Source of the DNA: Kitasatospora gansuensis
GTDB lineage: Bacteria; Actinomycetota; Actinomycetes; Streptomycetales; Streptomycetaceae
Direction of reading: 5' to 3'
DNA length: 64,000 bases
Assembly: GCF_014203705.1 (NCBI RefSeq)
Contig: NZ_JACHJR010000001.1
Span: forward strand, 930,001-994,000
Shown in pieces: positions 21,245-29,596 of the stretch (positions within the stretch are counted from its first letter, which is position 1; every line of letters starts with the position of its first letter). Below the pieces are notes generated by a model. It saw only the letters and a list, made by a program, of their open reading frames with translations, did not search any database and was not told the DNA's origin. The translations under genes and the position numbers were made by a program.

Positions 21245-21266
21245 ATGTCGTCAGCCGGTCGAACCG

Positions 21267-21815
21267 TCAGCTCTGCGGCCACGCCTCGGCGAGCATCTTC
21301 CGGGTGTCGGCCAGCAGTTGGGGCAGCACCTTGGTGTGGCCCACCACCGGCATGAAGTTGGTGTCCCCGCCCCAGCGCGGCACCACGTGCTGGTGCAGGT
21401 GCGCGGCGATCCCGGCCCCGGCGGCGGCGCCCTGGTTCATCCCGATGTTGAACCCGTGCGCACCGGAAGCGGCCCGCAGCGCCGTCATGGCCCGCTTGGT
21501 GTAGTCGCCGAGCTCGGCGGTCTCGGCCGCGTCCAGCTCGGTGTAGTCCGCCACGTGCCGGTACGGGACCACCATCAAGTGCCCACCGTTGTACGGGTAG
21601 AGGTTGAGCACCGCGAAGACCGAACCGCCCCGGGCGACGATCAGCCCGTCCTCGTCGCTGAGCGCGGGGATCGAGCAGAACGGGCAACCATCGTCCGGTG
21701 CGGGCCCGGTGGGCTTGTTCTCGCCCTGGATGTACGCCATCCGATGAGGCGTCCACAGGCGCCGGAAGCCATCCGGCTCCCCCACGCCCCGCTGCAGTTC
21801 CGGCTCACTCGTCAT
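21267..21815 (-). CDS. HIT-family hydrolase, Ap4A phosphorylase-like (Rv2613c type)
   Basis: The 182-aa protein has the histidine triad AHLHQHVVPRWGGD and a zinc-type CPFC near the N-terminus (DDGCPFCSIP). The opening MTSEPELQRGVGEPDGFRRLWTPHRM closely follows the mycobacterial enzyme encoded between thrS and pgsA, which phosphorolyses Ap4A. I infer the same activity. An ATG four codons upstream (21827) is possible. No Shine-Dalgarno is visible for either, and TATGCT seven bases before the chosen ATG hints at a leaderless start. Confidence 0.87.
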   Translation of the reverse strand: MTSEPELQRGVGEPDGFRRLWTPHRMAYIQGENKPTGPAPDDGCPFCSIPALSDEDGLIVARGGSVFAVLNLYPYNGGHLMVVPYRHVADYTELDAAETAELGDYTKRAMTALRAASGAHGFNIGMNQGAAAGAGIAAHLHQHVVPRWGGDTNFMPVVGHTKVLPQLLADTRKMLAEAWPQS

Positions 21816-21853
21816 GCTGATCAGCATATTCGCCGGACCGGCTCTGCATAGCA

Positions 21854-21889
21854 GTGCGGGGCAGACTCGTTGAAGAGCCTGCCCCGCAC
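21854..21889 (-). terminator. Hairpin after thrS
   Basis: An 11-bp stem (21854-21864 with 21879-21889) with a 14-nt loop, part of which can pair further, follows the thrS stop on the minus strand. It would reduce read-through into the HIT gene. Confidence 0.6.
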
Positions 21890-21900
21890 CAGCCGTTGGA

Positions 21901-23880
21901 TCAGACCTGGACCCGGCGCTGGACCGCGTCGACGATCTCCGCAACCGCCTCGGCGAGCGGCACGCCGTTCTTCTGCTCGCCGTTGCGGTAGCGGAAGGAC
22001 ACCGCACCCGCCTCGACGTCGTCGTTGCCGGCGATCAGCATGAACGGGATCTTCGACTTCTGTGCGGTCCGAATCTTCTTCTGCATCCGGTCGTCCGAGG
22101 AGTCGACCTCGATCCGCACGCCCTGCTTCTTCAGCTCGGCCGCGACCTCCTGGAGGTACGGGATGTGCTCGTCGGTGATCGGGATGCCGACCACCGTGAC
22201 CGGGGCGAGCCACGGCGGCATGGCGCCGGCGTAGTGCTCGAGGAGCACCGCGAAGAACCGCTCGATCGAGCCGAACAGGGCCCGGTGGATCATGACCGGA
22301 CGCTGCCGGTTGCCGTCCGAGCCCTGGAACTCCAGCTCGAAGCGCTGCGGCAGCTGGAAGTCGACCTGGATGGTCGACATCTGCCAGGTACGGCCGATCG
22401 CGTCCCGCGCCTGCACCGAGATCTTCGGACCGTAGAACGCGGCACCGGCCGGGTCGAGGACCAGCTCGAGCCCCTGCTTCTCGGCCGCGGCCCGCAGGGT
22501 CTCGGTGGCTTCCTCCCACTCGTCCAGGTCGCCGATGAACTTCTCCGGGTCCCGGGTCGAGAGCTCCAGGTAGAAGTCGTTCAGCCCGTAGTCGCGCAGC
22601 AGGTCCAGCACGAAGGTGAGCAGCGAGTCGAGCTCGTCCGCCATCTGCTCACGGGTGCAGTAGATGTGCGCGTCGTCCTGGGTGAAGCCGCGGGCCCGGG
22701 TCAGGCCGTGCACCACGCCGGACTTCTCGTACCGGTACACGGTGCCGAACTCGAAGAGCCGGAGCGGCAGTTCGCGGTACGAGCGGCCGCGCGAGCGGTA
22801 GATCAGGTTGTGCATCGGGCAGTTCATCGGCTTGAGGTAGTAGTCGATGTCGCCGTCGAGCTTCATGGGCGGGTACATGCCGTCGGCGTACCAGTCCAGG
22901 TGGCCGGAGAGCTCGAACAGGCTGCCCTTGGTGGCGTGCGGGGTGTAGACGAACTCGTAGCCCGACTCCTCGTGCCGCTTGCGCGAGTAGTCCTCCATCA
23001 CCCGGCGCATGATGCCGCCCTTGGGGTGGAACACCGCCAGGCCGGAGCCGATCTCCTCCGGGATGGAGAACAGGTCGAGCTCGGAGCCCAGCTTGCGGTG
23101 GTCGCGCTTGGCGGCCTCCTCCAGGAACTCCAGGTGCGCCTTGAGCTCGTCCTTGGTCGGCCACGCGGTGCCGTAGATGCGCTGCAGCATCGGGTTCTTC
23201 TCGCTGCCGCGCCAGTAGGCGGCCGCGTTACGCATCAGCTTGAACGCCGGGATGTGCCGGGTCGACGGCAGGTGCGGGCCGCGGCAGAGGTCGCCCCAGC
23301 AGTGCTCGCCGGACTTGGCGTCCAGGTTGTCGTAGATGGTCAGCTCGGCGCCGCCCACCTCGACGTCGGCACCCTCGCCGGCGGTGGCGGCGGAGCCCTT
23401 GAGGCCGATCAGTTCGAGCTTGTACGGCTCGGCGGCCAGCTCGGCGGTGGCGGCCTCGTCGGTGACCACCCGGCGGGAGAACTTCTGGCCGCGCTTGATG
23501 ATCTCCTGCATCTTCTTCTCGATGGCCTTGAGGTCATCGGGGTGGAACGGCTTCTCGACGTCGAAGTCGTAGTAGAAGCCGTCCTTGACCGGCGGGCCGA
23601 TGCCGAGCTTGGCCTCCGGGAAGAGCTGCTGCACGGCCTGCGCCATCACGTGCGCGGTCGAGTGCCGCAGGATGTCCAGGCCGTCCTTGCTGGAGATCAC
23701 GACGGGCTCGACCTCGTCGCCGTCCTGCACCTGGTACGCCAGGTCCTTCAGCGCGCCCGCGACCCGGGCGGCGATGATCGAGCGGTCGTCGGCGAAGAGC
23801 TCGGCGGCGGTAGTGCCCGTGGTCACCACGCGCTCTTCCCGATCGGGTTCGCGGTTGATGATGATCCGGACGTCGGTCAC
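21901..23880 (-). CDS. thrS: Threonyl-tRNA synthetase
   Basis: The 659-aa class II synthetase has an N-terminal TGS domain, the editing domain with [10 protein letters not shown] and [14 protein letters not shown], and the catalytic core. The core shows motif 2 ([20 protein letters not shown]), the zinc Cys in KPMNCPMHN, motif 3 ([12 protein letters not shown]) and a C-terminal anticodon-binding domain ([16 protein letters not shown]). The start is GTG with AGGAG upstream. I see no T-box-like element in the upstream 230 nt. Confidence 0.97.
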   Translation of the reverse strand: MTDVRIIINREPDREERVVTTGTTAAELFADDRSIIAARVAGALKDLAYQVQDGDEVEPVVISSKDGLDILRHSTAHVMAQAVQQLFPEAKLGIGPPVKDGFYYDFDVEKPFHPDDLKAIEKKMQEIIKRGQKFSRRVVTDEAATAELAAEPYKLELIGLKGSAATAGEGADVEVGGAELTIYDNLDAKSGEHCWGDLCRGPHLPSTRHIPAFKLMRNAAAYWRGSEKNPMLQRIYGTAWPTKDELKAHLEFLEEAAKRDHRKLGSELDLFSIPEEIGSGLAVFHPKGGIMRRVMEDYSRKRHEESGYEFVYTPHATKGSLFELSGHLDWYADGMYPPMKLDGDIDYYLKPMNCPMHNLIYRSRGRSYRELPLRLFEFGTVYRYEKSGVVHGLTRARGFTQDDAHIYCTREQMADELDSLLTFVLDLLRDYGLNDFYLELSTRDPEKFIGDLDEWEEATETLRAAAEKQGLELVLDPAGAAFYGPKISVQARDAIGRTWQMSTIQVDFQLPQRFELEFQGSDGNRQRPVMIHRALFGSIERFFAVLLEHYAGAMPPWLAPVTVVGIPITDEHIPYLQEVAAELKKQGVRIEVDSSDDRMQKKIRTAQKSKIPFMLIAGNDDVEAGAVSFRYRNGEQKNGVPLAEAVAEIVDAVQRRVQV

Positions 23881-24045
23881 CGGTCTCTCCTGACATCTGT
23901 GCGCCACAGCACCATGCTGCGCGTGTCCGATGGTACCGAGAGCGGAGGCCGGACCGCGCACCCATATACCCCCGGCGGCCCCGATGCCCGCTCGAACGGG
24001 ATTGAGGGGGCGTCAACTGCGGTATCACCAAGGCAGAACGCCGCT

Positions 24046-24086
24046 GTGCCCGGCGCGCCACTGGTCCTCGGTGGCGCGCCGGGCAC
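24046..24086. other. Strong hairpin in the thrS / exonuclease divergent region
   Basis: A 16-bp perfect GC-rich stem (24046-24061 with 24071-24086) with a 9-nt loop ends 28 nt before the exonuclease start. No U-tract follows on either strand. It could be a 5'-leader structure of the exonuclease mRNA or insulation between divergent promoters. Confidence 0.6.
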
Positions 24087-24114
24087 CGCCAGGTGGTGAT
24101 CGGGGGCCGCAGCC

Positions 24115-24888
24115 GTGCCGCACACTCAGCCCTGGTACCAGGGTCCACTCGCCTCTTTCGACACCGAGACCACCGGCGTGGACGTCGAGACCGACCGGAT
24201 CGTCTCGGCCGCGCTGGTGGTGCAGGCCACACCCACCGCACCCGCCCGTACCCTCAGCTGGCTGGCCGATCCCGGGGTGCCGATCCCCGACGCCGCCCGC
24301 GAGGTGCACGGCATCACCGACCAGCGGGCCAGGGACTTCGGCCGGCCGCCCCGGGTGGTGGTCGCCGAGATCGCCCGCGCGCTGGCCGAACAGGCCCTCG
24401 CGCACGTGCCGTTGGTGGTGATGAACGCCCCGTTCGACCTCACCCTGCTGGACCGCGAGCTGCGCCGGCACCGCGGCCTCTCGCTCGCCGACAGCCTGGG
24501 CCGGGCCGAACTGCTGGTGCTGGACCCCCGGGTGATGGACAAGTACGTCGACCGCTACCGCAAGGGCCGGCGCACCCTGACCGACCTGTGCGCGCACTAC
24601 GGCGTGACACTGGACGGCGCGCACGACGCCACCGCCGACGCGACCGCCACCCTGCACCTGGTCCGCGCCCTGGGCCGCCGGTACGCGGGCCCGCTCGGCG
24701 CGCTGACCCCGGCCGAACTGCACCTGCGTCAGGCGGTCTGGCACGCCGCCCAGGCCCGGGGGTTGCAGAACTGGTTCGACCGCGAGGGCACCCGGGAACA
24801 GGTGGACTTCGCCTGGCCGCTTCGCCCGGCCCGCTGCGCCTGCGGTCGGCGGCTCGCACTGGACCACCGCTGCGAGGCGGCGGCCTGA
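24115..24888 (+). CDS. DnaQ-like 3'-5' exonuclease (DEDDh)
   Basis: The 257-aa protein contains all exonuclease motifs: Exo I (SFDTETTGVD), Exo II (VVMNAPFDLTLLDREL) and Exo III (GAHDATADATAT, with the His and last Asp of the DEDDh type). A C-terminal extension ends in a small Cys-rich segment (RCACGRRLALDHRC) that may bind a metal. It is a stand-alone proofreading-type exonuclease, not fused to a polymerase. The GTG start is weakly supported by GGGGG eight bases upstream. It is divergent from thrS. Confidence 0.88.
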   Translation: MPHTQPWYQGPLASFDTETTGVDVETDRIVSAALVVQATPTAPARTLSWLADPGVPIPDAAREVHGITDQRARDFGRPPRVVVAEIARALAEQALAHVPLVVMNAPFDLTLLDRELRRHRGLSLADSLGRAELLVLDPRVMDKYVDRYRKGRRTLTDLCAHYGVTLDGAHDATADATATLHLVRALGRRYAGPLGALTPAELHLRQAVWHAAQARGLQNWFDREGTREQVDFAWPLRPARCACGRRLALDHRCEAAA

Positions 24889-24901
24889 GGACGAGAACGA
24901 C

Positions 24902-24935
24902 TCAGGCCCCGACCGAACTTCCGGTCAGGGCCTGA
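24902..24935. terminator. Terminator between exonuclease and tRNA-Val
   Basis: A 14-bp stem with one mismatch (24902-24915 with 24922-24935) and a 6-nt loop serves both convergent units. Confidence 0.75.
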
Positions 24936-24949
24936 ATGTTGACTCCGGG

Positions 24950-25021
24950 TGGGCGATACTGGGATCGAACCAGTGACCCCTTCGGTGTGAACGAAGTGCT
25001 CTCCCGCTGAGCTAATCGCCC
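24950..25021 (-). tRNA. tRNA-Val (CAC)
   Basis: The 72-nt cloverleaf has acceptor GGGCGAT/ATCGCCC, D arm GCTCAGCGGGAGAGC, anticodon loop TTCACAC (anticodon CAC, reads GTG) and T arm ACTGGTTCGATCCCAGT. The discriminator is A and CCA is not encoded. It is identical to the copy at 25196-25267. Confidence 0.97.
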
Positions 25022-25146
25022 GGGCAACGAGAAGAAGACTAGCACCACTTGGGGGTGACTCCGCAAACCGGATCCCCAGCTCCCGTACCGGCCGCGGAGA
25101 CTGAGGGGGAATCAGCCCGGCTCGCGGAACGGAACACGGAAACACC

Positions 25147-25183
25147 AGAAGACCCCGGCCAATTGAATTGGCCGGGGTCTTCT
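25147..25183. terminator. Terminator between the two tRNA-Val(CAC) genes
   Basis: A 17-bp stem (25147-25163 with 25167-25183) with a TGA loop follows the upstream tRNA gene on the minus strand. The two tRNAs therefore appear to be separately transcribed. Confidence 0.85.
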
Positions 25184-25195
25184 GTGCATTCCGGG

Positions 25196-25267
25196 TGGGC
25201 GATACTGGGATCGAACCAGTGACCCCTTCGGTGTGAACGAAGTGCTCTCCCGCTGAGCTAATCGCCC
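25196..25267 (-). tRNA. tRNA-Val (CAC), second copy
   Basis: This 72-nt gene is identical to the tRNA at 24950-25021, with anticodon CAC in the loop TTCACAC. It is preceded by the PGPGW membrane protein gene (same strand, 55 nt) and followed by a strong terminator. Confidence 0.97.
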
Positions 25268-25322
25268 GGGTGCAGGGAAAACATTACCGCATGCCGTGGG
25301 GTGCTCCGAACACCCCCGGCGG

Positions 25323-25757
25323 TCAGCGCAGCTTCCAGGGCATGGTGAGCCCGTACTTCCACAGGTACCAGCCGCCCAGGCCCGCGATGATCACCACGCC
25401 GATGCCGGTGATGATGATGTTGCGGCGGCGCACCTTGGGGTCGAGCGCCCGCTGTGCCGCCTCCGTCACCTTGCGCTTGGTCCACCGCAGCACCAGCTGG
25501 GCCCAGACGAACTCGGTCGCCCAGATGCCCATGCCCAGGAAGATGACCACCCAGCCGGGCCCCGGCAGCGGCAGCATCACCACGCCGAGCGCGACCACCG
25601 CGAGGCCGACCAGGAAGATCGCCACCTGCCAGCTGAGGTGCAGCGGCCGGGACCGTCGGATGAAGTGCGGAGCCTTGGATCCGAGGCCGGCGTCCGGGGT
25701 CTCGGCCGGCGCCTGGTCCGAGCCCTCGGGCTCGGGATTGTCGTTTCGTACAGCCAT
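25323..25757 (-). CDS. PGPGW-family membrane protein (TIGR02611-like)
   Basis: The 144-aa protein has two membrane-spanning blocks. The first is a long hydrophobic hairpin around residues 43-90 with the hallmark LPLPGPGWVVIFLG. The second is near residues 119-137 (IIITGIGVVIIAGLGGWYLW). A short charged N-terminus precedes. This fits the putative PGPGW transmembrane family of actinobacteria, whose function is unknown. I use the ATG giving MAVRNDNPEPEG; the longer open frame crosses the ssgB promoter region. It is divergent from ssgB. Confidence 0.88.
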   Translation of the reverse strand: MAVRNDNPEPEGSDQAPAETPDAGLGSKAPHFIRRSRPLHLSWQVAIFLVGLAVVALGVVMLPLPGPGWVVIFLGMGIWATEFVWAQLVLRWTKRKVTEAAQRALDPKVRRRNIIITGIGVVIIAGLGGWYLWKYGLTMPWKLR

Positions 25758-25867
25758 ACGGCGAAAACTACCGGAGTCCCCAGTCCTGGTGCGGCCGTTC
25801 CGGCTGCCGTAGCGATTCTGCAATGCGCCGGAAGGGGTACGACTCGCACCTGAATCGGGACAGACGG

Positions 25868-25894
25868 GTTTACACCGGGCTTTCAGGTGGGATG
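25868..25894 (+). promoter_or_regulatory. Possible stress-sigma (SigB/SigH-like) promoter of ssgB
   Basis: GTTT (25868-25871) and GGGATG (25889-25894) are separated by 17 nt, near the GTTT-N14-16-GGGTAT consensus of SigB-like factors, about 60 nt before the ssgB start. ssgB of S. coelicolor is reported to depend on a stress sigma factor. The match is imperfect. Confidence 0.35.
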
Positions 25895-25952
25895 GTCCGT
25901 TCGCCGACGTGCGATTCCCCGAGCGCACACTGAGCGAAAGGCCCTGGCGCTT

Positions 25953-26366
25953 ATGAACACCACGGTCAGCTGCGAGCTGCACCTGCGCCTCATCGTGTCC
26001 AGCGAGTCGTCACTGCCCGTCCCCGCGGGCCTGCGCTACGACACTGCCGACCCCTATGCCGTGCACGCCACCTTCCATACGGGTGCCGACGAGACCGTCG
26101 AGTGGGTGTTCGCCCGCGACCTCCTCGCGGAGGGGCTGCACCGACCCACCGGTACCGGCGACGTCCGGGTGTGGCCCTCGCGCAGCCACGGTCAGGGGGT
26201 GGTCTGCATCGCCCTGAGTTCTCCGGAAGGAGAAGCCCTGCTGGAAGCCCCGGCTCGCGCGCTCGAGTCTTTCCTCAAGCGCACCGATGCCGCCGTGCCA
26301 CCCGGCACCGAACACCGTCACTTCGACCTCGACCGGGAACTGTCCCACATCCTCGCCGAGAGCTGA
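25953..26366 (+). CDS. ssgB: Sporulation protein SsgB (SsgA-like family)
   Basis: The 137-aa protein begins MNTTVSCELHLRLIVSSESS and continues with YDTADPYAVHATFHTGADET and VWPSRSHGQGVVCIALSSP. As recalled, this is nearly identical in sequence and length to Streptomyces SsgB, the most conserved SsgA-like protein. SsgB positions FtsZ rings in sporulating aerial hyphae with SsgA, at the membrane side of the division site. A GAAAGG lies upstream at long distance. It is monocistronic, with a terminator about 90 nt downstream. This gene is strong evidence for a sporulating streptomycete. Confidence 0.96.
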   Translation: MNTTVSCELHLRLIVSSESSLPVPAGLRYDTADPYAVHATFHTGADETVEWVFARDLLAEGLHRPTGTGDVRVWPSRSHGQGVVCIALSSPEGEALLEAPARALESFLKRTDAAVPPGTEHRHFDLDRELSHILAES

Positions 26367-26458
26367 CCGCCTCGACGTCCGGGTCCTCCCGCCACCGCGT
26401 CCGTCCTACTCGGGGGCACGGTCGCACTCACAGCCGCCCAGCAAGCGGCCTCGGGGCC

Positions 26459-26497
26459 AGGCCCCGGTTCGCCCCCACCAAGGGCGAGCCGGGGCCT
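26459..26497 (+). terminator. Terminator after ssgB
   Basis: A 16-bp stem with one G-T pair (26459-26474 with 26482-26497) and a 7-nt loop is followed by TTCGCCCGTTTCC. Confidence 0.75.
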
Positions 26498-26619
26498 TCG
26501 CCCGTTTCCGCTCCCCGCCCGTCGGGGCCGGCAAGCCGCGCCGGCCCCGGGTCTCCCGGTAGAGTCCACCGAGACGATTGACGCGGGGCCGTGGGCCCCC
26601 GCCGCGCGAGGAGCCCCAC

Positions 26620-27186
26620 GTGCTGATCACCCATGACACCGAGTGCGCGCTGGGCATTCTGGTCGAGCTGCTCAACACCTCGCCCGATGCCTGTGGCAGC
26701 GAGCGGTTCCCGGACCTGCCCGCGCTCGGCGCCTTCGTCGCCCGGCACGAGATCAGCGAGGTCGACTCGCTCACCGCGGCCGACCTGGCGGCCGTCCACC
26801 GGCTCCGGGCCCGGCTGCGCGAGGTGTTCTCGGCGGCCTCCACCGAGGAGGCGGCCGAACTGGTCAACGCGGTGGTCGCGGCGGCTGGCACCACGCCCCG
26901 GCTGACCAACCACGACCACCACGACTGGCACATCCACTACTTCGCCCCGCACGCCGCCCTGGGCGACCACCTGGCGGCCGAACTGGGCATGGCGCTGGCC
27001 TTCATCGTGATGGCCGGCGAACGCGAGCGGCTGCGCCGCTGTGAGGCGCCGGACTGCGCCCGGGTCTTCGTCGACCTCTCCCGCAACCGCTCCCGCCGCT
27101 ACTGCGACAGCCGGACCTGTGGCAACCGCCTGCACGTCGCCGCGTACCGGGCCCGCCAGCGCGCGGAGACCGTCGCCACCGGCTGA
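26620..27186 (+). CDS. CGNR zinc-finger domain protein (ABATE domain)
   Basis: The 188-aa protein has an N-terminal helical ABATE-type domain and a C-terminal CGNR zinc finger with CEAPDCARVFVDLSRNRSRR followed by YCDSRTCGNRLHVAAYRARQ. Four Cys ligands and the CGNR sequence are intact. Such proteins are putative DNA-binding regulators in actinobacteria with unknown targets. The GTG start has GAGGAG six bases upstream. It lies 50 nt before the DsbA-like gene on the same strand. Confidence 0.88.
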   Translation: MLITHDTECALGILVELLNTSPDACGSERFPDLPALGAFVARHEISEVDSLTAADLAAVHRLRARLREVFSAASTEEAAELVNAVVAAAGTTPRLTNHDHHDWHIHYFAPHAALGDHLAAELGMALAFIVMAGERERLRRCEAPDCARVFVDLSRNRSRRYCDSRTCGNRLHVAAYRARQRAETVATG

Positions 27187-27236
27187 CCCCGGCAGCCTGC
27201 GGCGGACGGCGGGCCGGCGGATGGAAGACTGGGGGC

Positions 27237-27740
27237 ATGACCGACGCCCCCCTCCCCCGCCTCGAGTTCTGGTGCGACCTCCAGTGCCCGGACTGCCGCA
27301 CCGCCCTGGACGACGTACGGGCGCTGCGCGCGCAGTACGGCGACGCCCTGACGATCGAGCTGCGGCACTTCCCGCTCGAGAAGAACAAGCACGCCTACGC
27401 CGCCGCCGAAGCCGCCGAGGAGGCCTTCGCCCAGGGGCAGGGCTGGGCGTACGCCGAGGCCCTGCTGGCCCGCTGCGACGAGCTGGCCAGGACCGGGCAG
27501 CCGGTGCTCACCGCGCTGGCCGGCGAGCTCGGGCTGGACGCCGAGGAGGTCGAGGTGGCCCTGATCGACGGGCGGCACATGCTGGTGGTCGACGCCGACC
27601 AGGCCGAGGGCAAGGCGATCGGCATCACCGGCACCCCGACGTACGTCATCGCCGGGCAGCGGCTGGACGGTGGCAAGAGCCAGGACGGGCTGCGCGAGCG
27701 GATCGTCGCGATCATCGAGGCGGCCCGCGCGGGGCAGTGA
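27237..27740 (+). CDS. DsbA family / FrnE-like thioredoxin-fold protein
   Basis: The 167-aa protein has an N-terminal CxxC active site (FWCDLQCPDCRTAL), a helical insertion, and the cis-Pro loop GITGTPTYVIAG. It has no signal peptide, so it should be cytoplasmic, as for FrnE-type oxidoreductases. The ribosome site (GGGGG close to ATG) is poor. It ends 14 nt from the convergent acetyltransferase gene. Confidence 0.85.
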   Translation: MTDAPLPRLEFWCDLQCPDCRTALDDVRALRAQYGDALTIELRHFPLEKNKHAYAAAEAAEEAFAQGQGWAYAEALLARCDELARTGQPVLTALAGELGLDAEEVEVALIDGRHMLVVDADQAEGKAIGITGTPTYVIAGQRLDGGKSQDGLRERIVAIIEAARAGQ

Positions 27741-27754
27741 TTCAGGCGAGTCCG

Positions 27755-28597
27755 TCAGGCGAGTGACTTGCCCATGACCCGCCGGGTGGGCCGGTAGCCG
27801 AGCGACTCGTACAGCCGGACCGCCACGGTGTTGCTGCTGAAGACGTTCAGGCCGAGCCTGCGTACTCCGGCCGCCAGGCACTCGCGTTCGGCCAGCAGCA
27901 TCAGGGTGCGGCCGTGGCCGTGGCCCCGGTGCTCCGGTTCGACCGCGACGCTCATCACCCAGGCCAGCGGTTCTCCGTCGGGCTGGATCTCCTGACGGAG
28001 CGTCAGCCACAGGGTGCCGAGCAACGTGCCCTGCGCGTCCGTGAGTTCGCGCAGGGCCGTGCCCGGGGTGGCATGACCCTCGCGCAGCAGTCGCCTGTGG
28101 TCCGCGTCCGCCTTGGCCCTGGCGGCCTGCTCGCCGAGACCGGAGCCGACCAACTCCCGTTGGTAGCCCGCCTTGACCTGCTCCAGCCAGCCGCCGTACT
28201 GCTCGGGGCCGATCGGACGGACCGTCACTTCCGTTGGCAGCGTGGGGAGTTGGGAGAGGTCCTTGGCCAGGTTCAGCATCCGCTCGGTGTAGCCGAGGGT
28301 CACGGCGAGGCCGAGCGCGGCGTCGTTCCCCGCCGGGACGGTGACGTCCACCCGGCTGCATCCCCAGCCCCGGAGCACCTCCTCGGCCGCCAGCGCCCCG
28401 ACGGTGCCCCGGCCCCGGCGGCGCCCCCCGGTGACCTCCAGCTCGGAGATCTCGCCCCAGCTCTGCTCCCCGTACGGCCGCGACGTGGTCCGCAACCCGC
28501 CCACCGGACGGCCGTTGACACAGATCAGCCACCGCCGGGTCCGGCCCTCACCGGGCAGCGGCTCCTCGGGACTCTCCGGACGCAGCGTGGTGGTCAT
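27755..28597 (-). CDS. GNAT acetyltransferase with two tandem domains
   Basis: The 280-aa protein is built of two GNAT-like halves. The C-terminal half has an intact acetyl-CoA site (MSVAVEPEHRGHGHGRTLML) and a typical end (VFSSNTVAVRLYESLGY). The N-terminal half (ISELEVTGGRRRGRGTVGAL) is more degenerate. The substrate is unknown. The ATG giving MTTTLRPESPEE has GGAAAGG upstream. Repeat copy C lies just beyond its start. Confidence 0.85.
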   Translation of the reverse strand: MTTTLRPESPEEPLPGEGRTRRWLICVNGRPVGGLRTTSRPYGEQSWGEISELEVTGGRRRGRGTVGALAAEEVLRGWGCSRVDVTVPAGNDAALGLAVTLGYTERMLNLAKDLSQLPTLPTEVTVRPIGPEQYGGWLEQVKAGYQRELVGSGLGEQAARAKADADHRRLLREGHATPGTALRELTDAQGTLLGTLWLTLRQEIQPDGEPLAWVMSVAVEPEHRGHGHGRTLMLLAERECLAAGVRRLGLNVFSSNTVAVRLYESLGYRPTRRVMGKSLA

Positions 28598-28634
28598 GCG
28601 GGGACCTTTCCCCGAACAGCACTGAGCAACCACC

Positions 28635-28753
28635 TCAGGGGCTCGGGGAACGGCGACGGTTCGTGGCTGGCGGGTCAAAAAAGCGAAAGTGCCTGACCAT
28701 CTACGCAGGTGCAACGTTTCCGAGGTCGGCGTCGCAGTTCCCCGAGCCCCTGA
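28635..28753. repeat. Dispersed palindromic repeat, copy C (both inverted ends)
   Basis: Left end CAGGGGCTCGGGGAACGGC (28636-28654) and right end GTTCCCCGAGCCCCTG (28737-28752) form an inverted pair. Between them lie GCGAAAGTGCCTGACC (inverted relative to copies A and B) and CGAGGTCGGCGTCGCAG. It lies between the divergently ended acetyltransferase start and the pabC stop. Confidence 0.85.
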
Positions 28754-28780
28754 CCGTAGAACCGGAGCACCTGCACAGGA

Positions 28781-29596
28781 TCAGGGGTCGAGGTCGTCCG
28801 CGGCGCGCTCGGTGAACTGGGCCATCGCCTTGAGGGTGACCGGCCCCGGGGCGGGGAGCTCGCGGGCGTCGATCCGGGCGATCGCCTGGACGTCGCGCAG
28901 GGTGGAGGTGAGGAACGCCTCCTCCGCCTCGGCGAGTGCCTCGAACGGGAGGTCGGTCTCCTCCGCGCCGGTCCACTCGATCACCAGCTGCCGGGTGATG
29001 CCGGCCAGGCAGCCGGAGGCGAGGGTCGGGGTGAGCAGTCGGCCGCCGAGCACCACGAAGATGTTGGAGCCGGTCCCCTCGCAGAGCTGCCCGGCGGTGT
29101 TGGCGAAGATCGCCTCCGAGGCGCCGGCCCGGTGGGCGGCGGCCAGGGCGACCACGTTCTCCGCGTACGAGGTGGTCTTCAGGCCGGCCACCGCGCTGTG
29201 CTCGTTGCGGCGCCAGGGCACGGTGTGGACGGCCGTGGTGTCCGGCCGACGGGCGGCACTGCCGAGCGCGATCACCAGGGTGGTCGGGTCGGTGCCGCGC
29301 TCGGAGCCGAGCGGGGAGATGCCGCCGGTGCAGGTGATCCGGAGCCGGCCGAGCGGCATCGGGTTGGCGGCCAGCACCTGGGCCACGCCCTCACGGACCA
29401 GCTCGTGGTCGGGGGCGGTCAGGCCGAGGCCATGGGCGGAGCGGCTGAGCCGGTCCAGGTGGCGGGTGAGCGCGAAGGGCTGCCCGTCCACCGCCTTCAC
29501 GGTCTCGAAGACGCCGTCGCCGACGGTGAGTCCGTGGTCGAGTACGGAGACGGCGGCGCTGCCGTCGTCGACCAGGGAGTCGTTGACCCAGATCAT
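28781..29596 (-). CDS. pabC: Aminodeoxychorismate lyase (class IV aminotransferase fold)
   Basis: The 271-aa PLP enzyme is predicted to release p-aminobenzoate from 4-amino-4-deoxychorismate for folate synthesis. Family motifs are SVLDHGLTVGDGVFETVKAV, the PLP lysine in LKTTSYAENV, and GSNIFVV. The start codon overlaps the pabB stop by one base (TGATG) and has GGAG upstream, so it is coupled to pabB. A branched-chain or D-amino-acid aminotransferase of the same fold is the alternative, but linkage to pabB favours PabC. Confidence 0.88.
   Translation of the reverse strand: MIWVNDSLVDDGSAAVSVLDHGLTVGDGVFETVKAVDGQPFALTRHLDRLSRSAHGLGLTAPDHELVREGVAQVLAANPMPLGRLRITCTGGISPLGSERGTDPTTLVIALGSAARRPDTTAVHTVPWRRNEHSAVAGLKTTSYAENVVALAAAHRAGASEAIFANTAGQLCEGTGSNIFVVLGGRLLTPTLASGCLAGITRQLVIEWTGAEETDLPFEALAEAEEAFLTSTLRDVQAIARIDARELPAPGPVTLKAMAQFTERAADDLDP

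Noticed and set aside
23881..24114. T-box or threonine-rich leader peptide for thrS
   Set aside because: No T-box sequence and no Thr-codon run was found. A short frame ([12 protein letters not shown]) overlapping the thrS start has no features of a leader.
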